NCBI RefSeq assembly: GCF_051014445.1
Contig: NC_135147.1
Location: 29,664,479-29,728,478, forward strand
DNA from: Colletes latitarsis
Taxonomy: Eukaryota > Arthropoda > Insecta > Hymenoptera > Colletidae
Direction: 5' to 3'
Length of the DNA: 64,000 bases
This document shows, in pieces, positions 1 to 14,400 of the stretch. A program made the translations under genes and the position numbers. The stretch's first letter is position 1, and the number at the start of each line of letters is the position of its first letter. A model generated the notes under the pieces. It saw only the letters and a list, made by a program, of their open reading frames with translations, searched no databases and had not been told where the DNA came from.

Positions 1-656
1 AAGCATTTTAAAAATGCGTTTACGCCCAATGTAGTTCGACGTCGCGCAATCGCTCTTAAAAACAAAGTGCTTCGGTGTGACGTTTGCTAAATTAAACGTA
101 CCAAAGGTACGAAATATTACCTCGTTACAACCGGCAATTTAACGTTTCGTACCAAAATAATTACGTATCCGCGCGCCTAATCATCGAGCCACGAGAACTT
201 GAAAACATCAGTTTTCAACGCCCAGTGCACACCACCAATCATGTTTCCTTGAATACCAAATTATGCACTGCAAAATTTCAAGACAACACAGATTTTGTAA
301 AGGTGCATATATAAAATTTTCAACGTTTTCGCGATAAAAGTTGCGTTTTATGTATCGTGCTTTCACGGAATCGCTACCGTCCGCCTAGAGGCTTCATAAA
401 GTGTATAAAACGCCAAGGGCGTTGAATGTCTGAGTGCGTACAGTGTCGTGAGACTCTATGTCGGCTACCCCGAATCCGAGGAAAACGAAAAACACTACTG
501 CACACGCGTGGGAATGCACAGAAATTGTTTCCAAGTTCCTAAAGTCCGATACTGACGATCAGGAATTTGCAGAAACAGACGGTTTTATAGACTCGTAAGA
601 TCCGATTCCTACATAAATTAAAGTAACGATCCTCGAGATAAAACATCGCTCTCGGC
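1..656. other. Non-coding, nothing recognised
   Basis: No ORF here resembles a protein I know, and no RNA gene was seen. A TATA-like string (TATAAAA near 401) lies here without a supporting downstream gene, so it is not called as a promoter. Confidence 0.5.
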
Positions 657-661
657 TTGGC

Positions 662-865
662 ACGTTCGTCTTTCGACAGCGGAGGCGAAATTCGACACCG
701 ACAGATGTTTATACACAGCGATATCCTTGAGCCTCGGAGTCGCCTGTGTTTTTTTGTCGACAACCGAAGAAAAGGACAGCGAGTGAGAAAGAAAGCATCG
801 TTTTTTATACAAATGGTCGGCCGGCACCCCAAGCTCGTATCGTTGTTGAATATCGCCTCTCCACG
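662..865. repeat. Dispersed repeat, copy 1 of 2
   Basis: This stretch aligns with 24697-24905 on the same strand. Shared blocks include GAAATTCGACACC, a TTTATACACA core, TGAGCCTCG, and the longest run GTCGACAACCGAAGAAAAGG followed by ACAGCGA. Indels separate the copies, and I judge them clearly but not closely related. Both copies stay open over most of this length in one plus frame (shared residues EPRSR and VDNRRKGQR), but no known transposon protein is visible. The class is unknown: it could be a SINE, MITE or fragment of a larger element. Confidence 0.7.
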
Positions 866-3800
866 CTCGATCATCCATAAATAAGATGTATGTATGTAAT
901 GCGTAAAGGATAAAAATATGAGAAATTTGATTTGAAAAGAATTTCAACGCGATCGATCGCAAGAAACACTCGAATCGATTTCGGGAACGCGACCGGGAGC
1001 AGCATCATCGCGAAACAGGTGAACGGTTCCATCGGTTTTCTTCCGGGAGAGGAGGATAGAGGGCGGAAAAGGGAGGGGGGTATTCGTAGCTCAGGCACGA
1101 CATTCATCGAGCAGTCGAGCGATTCGCAGCGACGCGAGTTACGCAATCGCCGACTGGCCTTGCGCCAATCTCGCGTATCACTCGAACTCGTCCCACAGAG
1201 GGGCAGGAGGGAGGGTCGAGGGGGAGACTTGACAAGAGAAAAACACAACCACGCCGCGCACATATTTCTGCGTGTGTCGCGGGTTACGAAACACGTGTGC
1301 CGTCACGCTAGCCGGCTGCACGCGTGTCTCGCTATCTCGACACCAGAGACGCGCGCGCGTCCATCCAGCGTTCCCCAGCCATTCAACCCTCGAAACATGC
1401 CCAAGAAAGAAAAGTGGTCGTTTTTGGCGGGTTAGGTCAACAAAAATGTAACTACAGAGAGTATACACTGACAAGAACGTTTAGAGAAAGGATCAGAAAT
1501 TTTTCTGTATTATTGCTTGAAAAAAATCTTACGCAGGAGGATAGAATCGTCACGTCGCAACGAAGACAATCGCATTATTATATAATTATTTGCACATTAC
1601 ACAAGCCAGCAACTCCTAGAGTTTGAATAAACAGTTTGCTACATTGTCTGCTACTAGGGTAAACATGTCAGCAGATTAACATTTACGAGCTGTGCGTAGA
1701 CGGTGCAAATCTACGTCAATCGCAAAAGTCTACAGTCTATGTTACGATTGAATCTTTTCAAGAGTCTACTTCTCGTTAATAAAGGAATAAATAATTTGTT
1801 AAAGATAGAAATAGCGACGCAAACAAGCGCGACGAACAATACCGCGGAAACTCGCGGAAATCAAAAGGTTAATTATTAACCCCGTTAAGCAATTATCGAC
1901 GGTCAGCAATTCGTACGTCACCGAGCGGCGACGTCGATAGTTGCGTTCCGTTCGACGCGACCTAACTAGACGTTATTCAGTCTTGTGGGCTATTTTGGAC
2001 CTATAAAAATGCACCGTTTATCAACTCCTAGCGTCGTATGAATCGAGACCCAGTTGTCGAGAAAAGCTTAAATACGTGCATTTGTCCGTGTTCGAAGTAA
2101 GAGATTTTGATCCAATCGGTAACTAATGCACTATAACGTATCGGAATTACTTTAAAGTTTACTTTCCACTCGAAATAGAATCAAATCATCTGTATATTTT
2201 CGAGGTCATTTCAAACGTTGCATCTTGTCAGTGGCTCAGCAATCCACCGTGTATTATGCACCGCCTGGTCCAAAGACGATAATGTACAGTCAATCGCAAA
2301 AGTTTCTATGCGTTCATCTAATAATTCATACGGTTGAAATTTATACGTTGTTAAATTAAAATACTATCATAAAATATATTGCAAAAAGTGTCTTATCCAT
2401 CTCACAATAAAAATTGATTAAATGATATTTGTTGTACAGTACAGTCTTTCGTTCTGTCACACTTCCTGCCCCTCAGGTTGTCATCTACCTATCAATATCG
2501 CCCATTTCACGCTCTAATCGCCGCTGTATACTATGTCGAGTAACCCAAGAGAGATAACTGCGATTGAATTTCGCCTACCTGTCCCTCAAATTGTCTCAGC
2601 TTCGTCTAGAGTCCGACAGACGATAATTGTGCGTGCTCGGCTTGCATTGAGTTTTCATTGGCACGATTGCGAAGCTGCTCGAAATGTTTCGACCACTAGG
2701 ACAGCTTCAGAGTCCCTAGGTCATAAAGCTCGAGCGCGTCAGCACTGGTTAATGCTGTCTAATTAACGTCACCGTGTCAACTGATCATGCTGGGGACACG
2801 CGCGCGCACGTGTGCAACATTTTACGGAGGTTTGCCCGTTATCTGGGAAACTATTAACTTTAGAGTAGGTGTACCTTGATGTTTTTGTTTTCAGAATTCA
2901 TTACTTTATCAAACCCCATCGTATCAAATATCCTCCATTCGTTTCGAATCGCGTGAAAAACGAATCTGGCGGGAAATGGCGTGTCAAAGGGCACTGAGAA
3001 AACCGTGAAAGGACGTCACGTATCGTGGCATTGGAAGACGTATCTCGTTGTGCAAAAAAGAAGAGGGGAAGGAATCATCGAACAATGACGTCCGAGACGT
3101 ATCGAAGATCGCCCACGATGTCGGAGAAAAGGGGACTTGATTTATTTTCCAGAACTTTTTCGGGACCAGTTGTCGTTTGTTATTTATTCCCGACAGAATC
3201 GAAAGATTCTTTCTAGGGATTCGATTACAGAAATACAGAATGTTCCACGAAAAACATCTTAATATCGTGGCTACATTAGACAAGAGATCTTTGTTAATTT
3301 TCGCCCGATTCTCCAAGTATCGTCCAAGATTTCGGACAGAAGACGCGAACGTGCGTTTATAGAGGATTCCAGTGGTGCGTGGTACGAAACGATCGTACGC
3401 GTTCTGTCCCCCGATTACGCACACTTGCTTATCCACGATCTTCCTCGTACGTGGCCGTACCACGAACTGATAGTAACGCGCGTCTACGAGCTCGTTCTAT
3501 ACGCTACGATTCACGAGTAGGCCTGCAACTGATCCGACATTTAACGAGTACTCGAATGTAATTAATTTAGAATAGTAACAAATTCGAATGCGCTAAAATA
3601 TCGCATATAATATTCCGAAACGTTGAATTACACGAGTATTACGAGACGACAGACAATAGCCTCGAATCGACCGTTGTTGCAGTTTACAATTCGTAAAATC
3701 GCCAAGCGCACGTGTACCTACACGAGGTCCTCGATAATTGTATAGTCATCGATATTCGTTATCGAGGGGGTATGGTACTATCGGGATGAAACCGCGGTGC

Positions 3801-5708
3801 TCGTGCGCGAGATAAACGAACGGGCGAAAAAGAAATATAATCTCGTATTTAACCACGTTGGCCAATATACAAAATTGCTGTGACCGTCGATATCCGATCC
3901 GTAGGATCGGGACGCGAAACACCCTATTAAACGGCGATCGAAATAAAAGAGAGGAACTGTTTTTCCCTCGGACATATAAATTCGATCGTTTGAACAGTCG
4001 AAAAACGAAATTTTCTTTCAAAAAATGTTTCAAAAAGAAAAGAATGTGGGGGATGGAGAATTAAAGGGTTACCGCCAGGAAAATCGAATTAGAAACGGGG
4101 TAAAAGCCTAGCTGGTAGAATTACGAGACGTCGCAGGGGAGAAGGGCAATCATTCCGGGTAATAGCGATGTAATGGGGTTCCAGACTGCCTTCTCTGCTC
4201 CTCCGTCGCGAACCCAACCTAGAATTTATTTCGCAGTTTCGTCCTTTTTCCCCCCCTTGGTTCGGCTCGAGATAGTCACGGGAATGAATTCGAGAATCGA
4301 CACAAAGGATCGCGTGCCAAGAATCCCCCGAGACGACGGCCTCTCTTCTCCGCGGCGGCCAAAGAAACACAGATCCACCCAGCTCCCTTTCGACCTCCTC
4401 TGTCGCCGTTTCTCCCGTTTGCGAACCGATTTGATTATCTCGTCGGACGGACCGTTTAATTCGAGGACTCGTTTAAATGCATAACGCCGTGTAACAGTTT
4501 GTCGAGGGGCGTTTCGTTCTTCTTGGGGGCTTGTTTACAGAACTCGGGTAAAATGGCACTTGCACTCCGCCCTGTTCAAGTCTGGGTCAAGGTACGAGGA
4601 CTGTGTCCGATAAAATCAAAATGCGACGAGAGGTCCTCGATTCACTGAATTTCTCTGTCAATATTTGCCCAACAGTGTCCCGTATTGTTTATGCGAATAA
4701 ACTTGACTTCTACAAACAAAATTGGACGTGCATTAGCGCCACCAGTGGAGGAACGATTCCCGCGCAGTGGCTGTGCGCAAAATAGGCGCGCAATAGATTA
4801 TTCGTCAAAATTAGTAACCTCTAAAGACAACTCTATAGTCATCCTACTATTTTTTATCTGTTTCCTCACGCCACCCAGGGCTACTATAAAACTTTCATTT
4901 TATTTGGGTACCGTCTGCATACGTTACACTTTGAACCTAACCAAAACGAAACGCGAAACCTGAGGCTAATTTCAGCAGGATGTGTCTCGAGGAAACAACA
5001 TTTTGCTCTCGCTGCCAAACTGGATACGACTCTTCCGAATTGTGTTAGACTCTAAAGAAGATTTATGGGAGGACATCGTGCCAGTTTCAAACTCCGAAAA
5101 CGTGTTAGATGAGAATCCTTTGATCATTCACGTATGAGATTTATAGGATAAAGTTCGTCAGGATGAAATGTGACGCGCGAGCTCGGACGCCAGTCTCGAT
5201 GCCGAAGAACAACTGCCACTGTCTCGATGACATGTTTCTCAAAGAAAAATATTTATAATAATTTATAATAAAAAACTGTTCGCCTACGAGTAAACATTTT
5301 CGCGTTTTCAAGAACAAACCGACGTTTCTTCGAATCTGTTTATTTATCCAGAGATATGTTCGCGTTATTAATTGCTACGCCGGAGGATCAACGAAATTCC
5401 CGGAAAAAAAGCACGATGAATTCGGTCTGGCGCCAGAGCGCTCGTTAATGAAACGCGGCTTCGAGGAACGTCATGAACGAATTCGACAATAATTGCGATC
5501 GACGAAGGTGAACGTAAACAATTACTTGATCGCCTTTTAAGCCTCCACTCTAGTCGCGATGATAAGATATCTGCTCCGTCGACTGTGCAAAATCAGCTGT
5601 GCACACCACGCACATCCATTTTTACGTATCGTTTTCATATAATAGGTACGGGCTCGACTATCCGAGCAGTGTGATTAATTTCTAATGAATTATCGTAAAA
5701 TCGTTTTC
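866..5708. other. Gene-free stretch
   Basis: I see no exon, RNA gene or repeat I can support. The part around 950-1420 is GC- and CpG-rich and has ORFs on both strands only because stop codons are rare there. A TATAAAA string near 2001 has no gene behind it. The rest is AT-rich with ordinary stop density. Confidence 0.5.
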
Positions 5709-6078
5709 GTTGGCTAAATAGAATAGACAGGATTAACACGATGGATCAGTTAGGTAGACTAAATAGATCAGATAGGTTATATAAAATAGAATATACTAGA
5801 TAGTCAGGTTGCATGGGTTAGATACAATAGGTAGATTAGATAAGTCGTATAAAATAAATGGGATAGACGAAATAAATAGGCTAGACGAGTTAGATAGGTT
5901 GTATCAAATAAATAAGATTGATAAGCTGGGGGGGTTAGGTAGAATAGATTGGTTAGAGAAGATAGACAGGATAAATTAGATGGTCAGACTGGATACATAT
6001 GTAGGATAAATAGAATAGACAGGTTAAACAAGTTAGGTAGAACATATAGGTTAAGTAGGATAGATAGGGTGGACTAAA
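5709..6078. repeat. Degenerate GATAGGTTA-type minisatellite
   Basis: The plus strand is built from variants of AGATAGGTTA, AATAGAATAGACAGG and TAAATAG repeated irregularly for about 370 bases. AAATAGAATAGACAGG occurs near both ends (about 5716 and 6008), each time followed closely by TTAGGTAGA. Period is irregular, roughly 10-25 bases. Cytosine is scarce on this strand, which marks it off from its CpG-rich neighbours. Confidence 0.8.
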
Positions 6079-9000
6079 TTCCATCTAGGATTGATCCTAA
6101 CTTTATCATAACTAAAAGAAATATGCTGACAAAGACCAACTAAAATTAAAGTCAATACAGAGCCCAACCCAACTCCCAATTTTTCCAGGTCTGGTATTCC
6201 TAACCTAAACCAGGTCCCAAAACTCCGCGTCGGTCCTCGTTGGAAGTTCCCGACGCAGCGGCGTTTCGCGCCAATTCCTATCGCCAAAGATGGCGTCACG
6301 TTCGATTGCATCGCCGGATGTGTTTGTAAACAGAACCTTCGCACGCCACGAGGACGAAGAAGAGACGAGAGGCAGCCTCGTGGCTGCTCGTGTACGCGTC
6401 TAAAAGTATCGACGCGTGCGAGAGCGCCGCGGGCGGTTCTCTCCACATGAATGACGCCTCTACCGGTTCTTTCTGGTTCGAGCAGCCATTCTCCGAATCG
6501 TCGACGCCAGGGTCCGTACCGGTTTTAACCGGTAAAAGTACGACACCAGTGTCGGCTGGCTCGATTAGCTCTTAGCAATTATTGAATACCCAGTCGCCCG
6601 ACGATAAGGTTCTCGCTTTTATTCTCGATTCCTCGATCGGGAATCGATCCCGCGGTTACTCGCGCCGTAAACTATAAAATTCGTATTCGGTTAGTGGAGT
6701 TGAATGTGAACTCTGGTGGATACAGTGTGTGGACGAACTGGAAGCATGGACGCGCGTACGAGTTCTGGATCGCTCGCTCGAGAAGAACATGGCGTCAAGC
6801 GACGGCCGTTCGTTTGCTGGTGAGACAGGCGACTTTCGCTAGGTTTTCGATACGATTCTGTCCGAATGCCCCAATAGTATCTTTCGACACCCTGTATATA
6901 CAAAGCCGGTCCGAGAACACGTCACAAAGAGTTGGTTGAGAATCTGTCGACATAATTTTCTTGTTAAGACTCCGGCAGCGAGGGCTTTCGCGCTGCATAC
7001 AAGACCTCACAGGGGACATAATTTGAGAATTTTTAGAGAAATTATCGTTCAACTTTTCCACGTCTTTCGGATGAAATAATTTTACATTTTATCTCTAGTA
7101 ATACTTTTTCTAGTATAACTTTTCCGAGTATAGAAGCAAAGTTTTTGAAATATCTAGAACGTTTTTAAACTGAAACGCGCATCGTTCACGCTGCAACAGT
7201 TTCATCTTAATTAATCGTGTCTCCCAACATATTTCAACGATTTCTACAAGCTACACGCGGCGTTGCGTAACGATCACTCGTGACTGAAACAAATAGATTC
7301 GCCATTCTTTTTATTGTTACGCTCTTGAACGATTGCCGAGGAATAATTCCGTCGAAACCGAAAAGGAATAATTGCCCCAGATCGTTGGATCGCCGTCACT
7401 GAATTTGAAGATTAAGGGGCCAGTCCTATGGTAATCTCGACCGTATACGAGAAATAACTTGGCCAGCTGGTGCATTACTATTACATCTAGGTTAACGAGA
7501 TACAGTACATACAGGTGTCGTGTAACGCTAAGAACCCAGCAGATCACGATAAAAAGAAGCTTAAACGGCTCGTAAATACTCGTATATTCCCGTGGAAAAT
7601 TCAAACTGAACATAATCGTCGTCCTCGCGAGAGGCGAAACGTTTAAAAAAAAGAAAAGAAAATAAAAAGGGCGAAAAAATTTACGGAGATGGAAAGGCGT
7701 AAAATCCCCGACGTCGGATACGGAATGGATTTTTATTTAGCGCTTTTTGTCGCGGATTAATTTCACGGTCGGTCGCCAATTGGATTATGCGCGTATTGTG
7801 ACCGGAACCGGGACTATTTGTCAAATTTTCCCGCGCTCGCGAGCCTGGCGTATCGTTTCGCGAAAACTCATGCATTATTCAGCTACCGCTTCGTTTCGAA
7901 TTGTTCCACGACCACCGACCGATCGAATAAATAGTTCCGATCCATTAAACCGCGGTTATTAAACTTACGAGTCTTATTTCTTGTCGTATTTTAAGAAATT
8001 AACGGTTTCATCGAGAGCAGCGTTTCGCTAATGCAGACTCGATTCTCTGTGACAGTGACGTCGCCGGTATATTTATCTCGGCGAATTATTTCTTTGTTTT
8101 CGCCGAGACGACAGGCGATACGCGATACGAGTCTGCGCCTTGGTTTCGTAAACAGGTTTATCTAGACGGCTCAAGTATTTTCAACACTCCAGAGGCACCG
8201 ACGTCAGATAAGCCGAAAATGATATTTGATACGGTGGTATATCGTTTTCTGCGTGTCATAATTCACATTATTCTGGTCTGGTCTCTGCTGAAGACTTAAT
8301 ACATGTTATAAAAGAATAATAATATAGGAAAAAGTTTACCACGGAATTTTGGACACGGTTTTAAAGAAATCTGCCACCGTGGAACGTACGTTGGGAGTGT
8401 TTTGTCAGGTGTGCTAGCGAACGACGCCTACAAAGTTCTGTTTTAACCAACCGCGCGGGAACAATGAACCGTCGCCCCGACGTTTCATCCAGTTCGAACC
8501 AGAAAACCGGCGACTGGCGGTCTCAGGCGACGAGATAGCGTCGACCAGTTATTGGATACTCGGCTATCGACAAGGTCTTCTCTCCCTCCTTTGCCTCTTC
8601 GTCGTTTCAACGGCGTGTTCTGTCGCGTAACTGCGCGATGACGCGTCCACGACGATCGCAGGTTGATCGACCTTGCCTCGACTTCCTACGATAACCGGCC
8701 AAGTATCGCGGAAGACGGTTCTTGGCCGCGCGAAATTGTTCGTTCACGGTTCCCATTTGCTCCCTAGTTGCTACATCGAGAGACCCGCGACACTCTCTGG
8801 TACGATTCGACGTTTATGTTCGCGTTCCTTATCGTTATACTATACGCTTTAGCGACTGTTCTTTGATCTAAATTGTTATGGTATAACAGTGTCGTCATCG
8901 TCGGGAAGAACTCTGAGCCTGGACAACCTAGGAACATAATTGTTACACGACCTAATAGAAAACTAGGACGTGTCATAAGACATATAACGTACTCTGACCT

Positions 9001-11182
9001 AAATTGTTAAGGAATCGCAATGTTCAGGGACAGCTAAGTTAGCGTCGCGATCAGGAAGAACTGGACAACGTAGTAACACGATTGGTTGTAGAAATAATAG
9101 AAAAGTAGGGCATGTCGTCGAGTAAATAATGCACGGTAGAACTCCATAGATTCGAACAGGTCAAGGGTCAAGACGGTGTGGACAGTAAGAGTCTACAGAC
9201 TATTCCCTTTACTAAGATTAAAAGTAAAAAATTTTTTAGCGTTTGTATAAAGATGGCTGACAACGGGGCTGGGGGAGAGGGCAGAGCAAAGAGGAAACAC
9301 TCCGGGATCCAATTCGTCGTTATTTAAATGGGGTCGCGTACGATTGAGCTCGTTTAATAAGTAGACACAACGATGCGCTCGCGGACCTGCTGGTTCACGT
9401 GTGCCACACTTACGTCCCCCATTTTCTTTCGCGGTTTTTCCCAGATTCACCGTCCAATTTACTATTATACGTCTCCACAAAAAAACTTTGTATTTCTATA
9501 TAATTACACTCGTTCGTAGTGCCAATCGAGGATTCGAATAGAACGAATCTCGTTTAAGAACACACCGCGAATTAGAAAATGCGTCGTTTGTTTAACGGTC
9601 AGTACGTTCAATCTGCCTCCTCAAAGCGAAACCGGTCCACGTGCTGGAGTTTTGATACCCCGTGAACGCTCGAGGCGGTTTCGAGATTCACGGTAGATTC
9701 GACCTTTGTCTAAATTGAGGCGCGGACAGTGTCTGAACAGTTTCGGCTTTTCCACTGCCGCTTAACGCTCGTACCTGGCCGTCTCTTTCCACTTCAGAAT
9801 ACAGCAGCGATAACGAGCAGCCTCTACAATTATCCTGCTCCTCGAATATTTTCCACAACTGGAATTCTGTCTTCTCTGTCGAGTCGCCTGAGCTCTCCTT
9901 TCGATTTCTGTTTCGTTTTTAATTGCCAAAATGAGGGACCCTCCCCCGAGGGTGGAAAACACCCTTTTTCTAATATTTCTCAATACTCTATCGGTATCAG
10001 TTTCAAAGGCATTTGGTAACCGATTGTTCGGCAGAGATTGCAAGTGTTTAAGGCTCGAGCCACGGAATACGCAAGTCGGTGCATTTAAATTTCATCGGGG
10101 GAAGGAATGAATGAATGGGCGCGGCGTACCCTCGATAATCGATCGCGTCTTCTCCGTTTTCCGGGGGCTTCGTTATCGGACCTTCCACCCAGACCGCGAG
10201 GTCGAAGTAAGCCTTTCCACCTGGACGTGGATCTCCACAGGAGTCGTCTCTCGATGTTTCCAAAGGCGTATCGGGACGGCCGATTAGGGTCATTGGTTTT
10301 CCAAACCAACGGAGCTGTTGCTCGGGGAGCTGCTTCCAGACTGTGATAAAGCTCCGACAGAAACTGCTCGTGCACGGGGACATCGATCGTCCCTGGATGC
10401 GTTCGTGTTTTCGCGTAAACTCGGAATTTGCTGGTCCCTGTCTGCGATGAAAGGGACGCTTAATACGCGGGAGAAACCGTATTTCCGGTTTTCGAATCGC
10501 GAGAGTTTCAATTGAAAGTCAGCGGAGGCGGAATATCGAGTCTCGCCCGGCGACTTACGGAATCCCATATTCCTGGGTTTTCGCATCGATTCCGGAGTAT
10601 CGAATCGCGTCGAGCGTAGGTTTAGGTTTTAAATCTCGAACACGGTGGTTCGAACGTTTGTTTAATTCGGAAACTTGAGGTTAAGGGACGAGTGACGATC
10701 AAATTATGAATTTTTATTGGCTGGATTTGGTCCCGCCGTGCATCCAAACGTATAGTTATGGCGTAAAAGAACGTTTAGTCCGAGTATTTCGATTGTTGAG
10801 AGCGTAACAAAGTTGTAACGGATCGACGTCGACCCAGTCAACGACTTTTCCACTACTGCCTCCCCAGGCGGCTGGCTGTTTGCGCGACGACGCTACTTGA
10901 AACGGAAGGTGGAACCGCAATTCCTCCGCGCCCTTTATTACGCGCGGCCGAGTCAAATAATTAAAGCGCTCGCGTTGCAATGAAAGAACGCCGGGAATTC
11001 CACCTGACTTTAATTACTCGCGGAGGATATCCACTTTGGGGCAGATACTTTCCTGAATAGTTTTTATTTAATTCCGGCTCTCGCAGCAACGTTTCCCTTT
11101 CACGGCGTTGAATACGTTTGGCTACGACCGCACGCGGTGGCGAATTTTCGAAAAATCCTGGCCCAAATATAAAGACACCATG
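6079..11182. other. Gene-free stretch
   Basis: No supported gene. At about 6884-6898 the string CGACACCCTGTATATAC resembles the terminus shared by the repeat copies at 27196, 39351, 62757 and 63349, but the sequence before it does not match them. ORFs at 10048-10383 and 10107-10346 lie on opposite strands of the same CpG-rich bases and look like chance. Confidence 0.45.
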
Positions 11183-11434
11183 GATTCGGACGAAACTTGG
11201 TACAGCGAGGTTTTCGTGGTCGCTGATTGCGAATCTGGGCTCGAAAATGCGAACAAATGTAAAATGGCGGTTTCGAAAGAATCACGGAATAGATCGAGAA
11301 AGTAATACATCGTGACTAACAAATGTCATATTCCGATTTAGATGAAACTTGGTACACCAAGGTTTTCGTGATTGCTGATTACGAATCTGGTCTCGAAAAT
11401 GCGAACGAAAGAAAAATGGTGGATTCGAAAGGAT
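11183..11434. repeat. Two tandem units, period 152 bp
   Basis: A ~100-base unit at 11183-11282 recurs at 11335-11434. Both units contain GAAACTTGGTACA, TTTTCGTG, GCTGATT, GAATCTGG, CTCGAAAATGCGAAC and AAAATGG, with about 80-85% identity by eye. In the plus frame both read as nearly the same peptide (DETWY..VF..AD.ESGLENAN..KM..SK), but there is no gene around it. Differences fall in all codon positions, so I treat it as a repeat and not as a coding sequence. Confidence 0.8.
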
Positions 11435-14400
11435 CAACTCGCAATACGGTAAATCCCATCGCTAGCCGCGTGCTCGCGAGGTGTCTGTCACAGGCCTGTT
11501 ACAGCAGTTACGTGGTTCTGGTCCCACCTCCAACTGTAACGCGCGACGATGTTACGGCACAGTCCGTAAAACCGTGTCGAATACCGAGGGGTGAGTCACC
11601 GGGTCCACGCGCGTTTTTCTCTCTTTGGATCGCAGATCACGAGTGCGAAGCGCGAAGTAGGAGTCGAGCGGAGCAGAGGCAGATTGAGCGTAATGTGTCT
11701 CTTCCTCCGACGCGGATACAGTCACGGTCACCACACGCACACACTTCGCCCCCAAGCGTCTACGCGCGTCACCGTTCTACGAGTGCAAACGCACCGGGAA
11801 CTCCAACGAGGAACCTGCCACGGATCAAAAAAGATCCACTCTTTTTTGTCGCTATTTTATAATTCATCCCGAACGCAATCTCGGCGCATTTGCCGACAGC
11901 GAAGATCTTCGTATTCGAGCCCAGCGACACTTGTGCGGGTCAATTTGCACAATTGACCGTTTCACTTATCCGGAACGTTAGAAGACGACGTTTGGTTTGG
12001 AAAATACGGGATTAGAAGTCAACGTCGAGCTCGTTATTAATTCGAATTGCGTGTCTGATTTTCGAGCCACAATTACGCCCTCGAAGCGGAAGCTTTACCA
12101 TCGACGCGTTATTAATCACGCGTCAAACGTAAAGGACGCGAAAAGTAATTAATTCCTGAAAATCCACGAGTAATTGAAGCAATAACTGCATCGCGGCGCG
12201 GTGTGTGCGGTATTAAAATAAATTACAAAAATAATTCAAGCAAGAAACTCGATATAACGACCATCGTCCAACTTCCCGCTAACAACAGAAAATTCTCAAG
12301 AGGCCTTGTTACCTTGTTTCGTTATATGTATTTACTTGTTTTAAGGGAGGGGATACGAAATGATTTAGAGATTACAAACATCTCCACGATACCAGTGGTA
12401 ACATTTTTTAATATCAAATTAGAAAGAAAATCCCTAAAAGTAATCGATGTCGTCTAGAATCCAAAGAGTTGTTCGAATCGTCTTGAAAAAATCGTGGACG
12501 TCAAGACGGAAGTCTCGGAGGCTTCTTTCCAACGGTAAATTGGCCCGTTTCGCGTATTTCCGTACACCTGACCTTAAACGCGTTGGAAACACCGCTTAAC
12601 GTGCCTTAATGGCGCGTAATAGCGCCAGGTATAATGCCGGACGGTTCTGGCAGTACCACTCTCTCACGTATCGCTATAACGTCGCCTAACGTTTCCACCA
12701 ACGGTGGTGACATACGCCACGAGCCGCGACAGCGAACGTTCAACCAGTTAACTGGTCGTTTCAGTGTCGAAACTCTACGCCCACCACCTGACGGTTCCAA
12801 TCTCTGCCTACACGTGACTCTCAGAGTTTCGGACGCGTCAAGGTGCGCGGGGACATTCGTCGACGACCTTTCGAAACTTTCCACGCGAGTTCCAACCACT
12901 TCTGTCCACAAGTCGCGGGCTCGTTCAGATCCCAATTAAAACGAATCGACATTATCAAAATTACGTATTCCACGGGTTACGGGGGGGTTCGCTTTTAATA
13001 ACCCGTTCGTTATTCAATTCCGAGGGTGAATTTTGAGGAAGCTCGAGAGTGAATAATGGATCGCGGATCGTAACACTTTCTCAAAGACGCCTTAGACGGT
13101 AATAAATCATCAATCCACTGGGCGGTGGCGCGTTAAAACTAGAGCTTCGTCGATAATTAATTGATTCTGACGCAACTCGAACCGAAGAGGGATCCTCGGG
13201 GCTCTAACAATTACGCGAAGGTGTATTCAAATGTTTACGGGGAAAGAACGCTGGCGAAAGAAGAAGAATAGCTCTTTTCGTGAAAGTGTGAAAAAGGAGG
13301 AAAATGCTTAAAAAAAAATTTAAACATTTGACGATCTCCGATTGCAAATTCTCTCTGTGAAATTTTAATAAATTCGATTGACCATTATCGAGTTACCGGA
13401 GAATTAAAAAACGTCTCGTACTACCCAGACGGAAATGAACCCGGAGTTTTTTCATCCAAAAGAAAAAATAAAAGGAAAACCTCAGCGATTCAGTCCAGGT
13501 TCTTTGTCTTCTCCTCTTGGTACGGGGGTGGCTCGCGGTGCGGACAATCGGAAAGTTAACAAACGACGACGAGAAAAGACAATCCGCGAGAAATTGCAGT
13601 TCCGCAGATTACGTTCGACTCGACGAGCACTAAATTTCTTTAAACGAAGAAAAAGAGGGCCAGCGATCCGACAAACTCGGAAAAGTAACTAGTCGGGCGG
13701 CGGAAACAACAGAACTACCCTGGAAACTCGTTTAAGAACGGGAACACCGTTGAACCAGAGGTGTTTCCTAACTTTCGAAACTGGACCACCCACGGTTAAT
13801 GTATTTCGTGCGTCGATGAAGATTCATCGACTTCCCGACGAGCAAGCAAACCACGCGAGACTGGCGAAATTTTTGACGAACGTTGTCGATGTCGTGCAAT
13901 TACAAATGAATTCGATAAAAGGGGTTGTTCGGAACCGATTTACCCCAAGGACCCGGGTTAATGCTGTCATTAATGACAATTACCAATTACGGGGTTGCAT
14001 CGGAACGCCTAGTTCCAGATTACGTTACAAGTTTAATTAGTAACCGACACATTAACCGGATCGCGTAACGCTGTACTCGTTACTGGACTTTATAATGGCT
14101 GGGCAGAACGTGTCTGCTAGACTACGAGTCAGAGTGTAACAATACGATCGTTATGAATTATGGAAAACCTCGGCGGGCATCGAGAAAACAATGAGCAGTT
14201 AACTGAAGTGACTCGTTGAAGAGCACATGATTACTCGAATGATTAATGCGTTCGTCGACTAAACTCACTGCGGATACGCCGAGTGATAATCATAAATTAT
14301 AACTTTCGTCGGTGGCGATTTTTATCTCAAAGCGTAATATAAACCTTAACACGAGGAACTGTCCAGAGAACGTACTCGGAACGTTTTTACTTCGAAATAC

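Noticed and set aside
401..407. TATAAAA as a promoter
   Set aside because: No downstream exon or clear initiator at the right distance.
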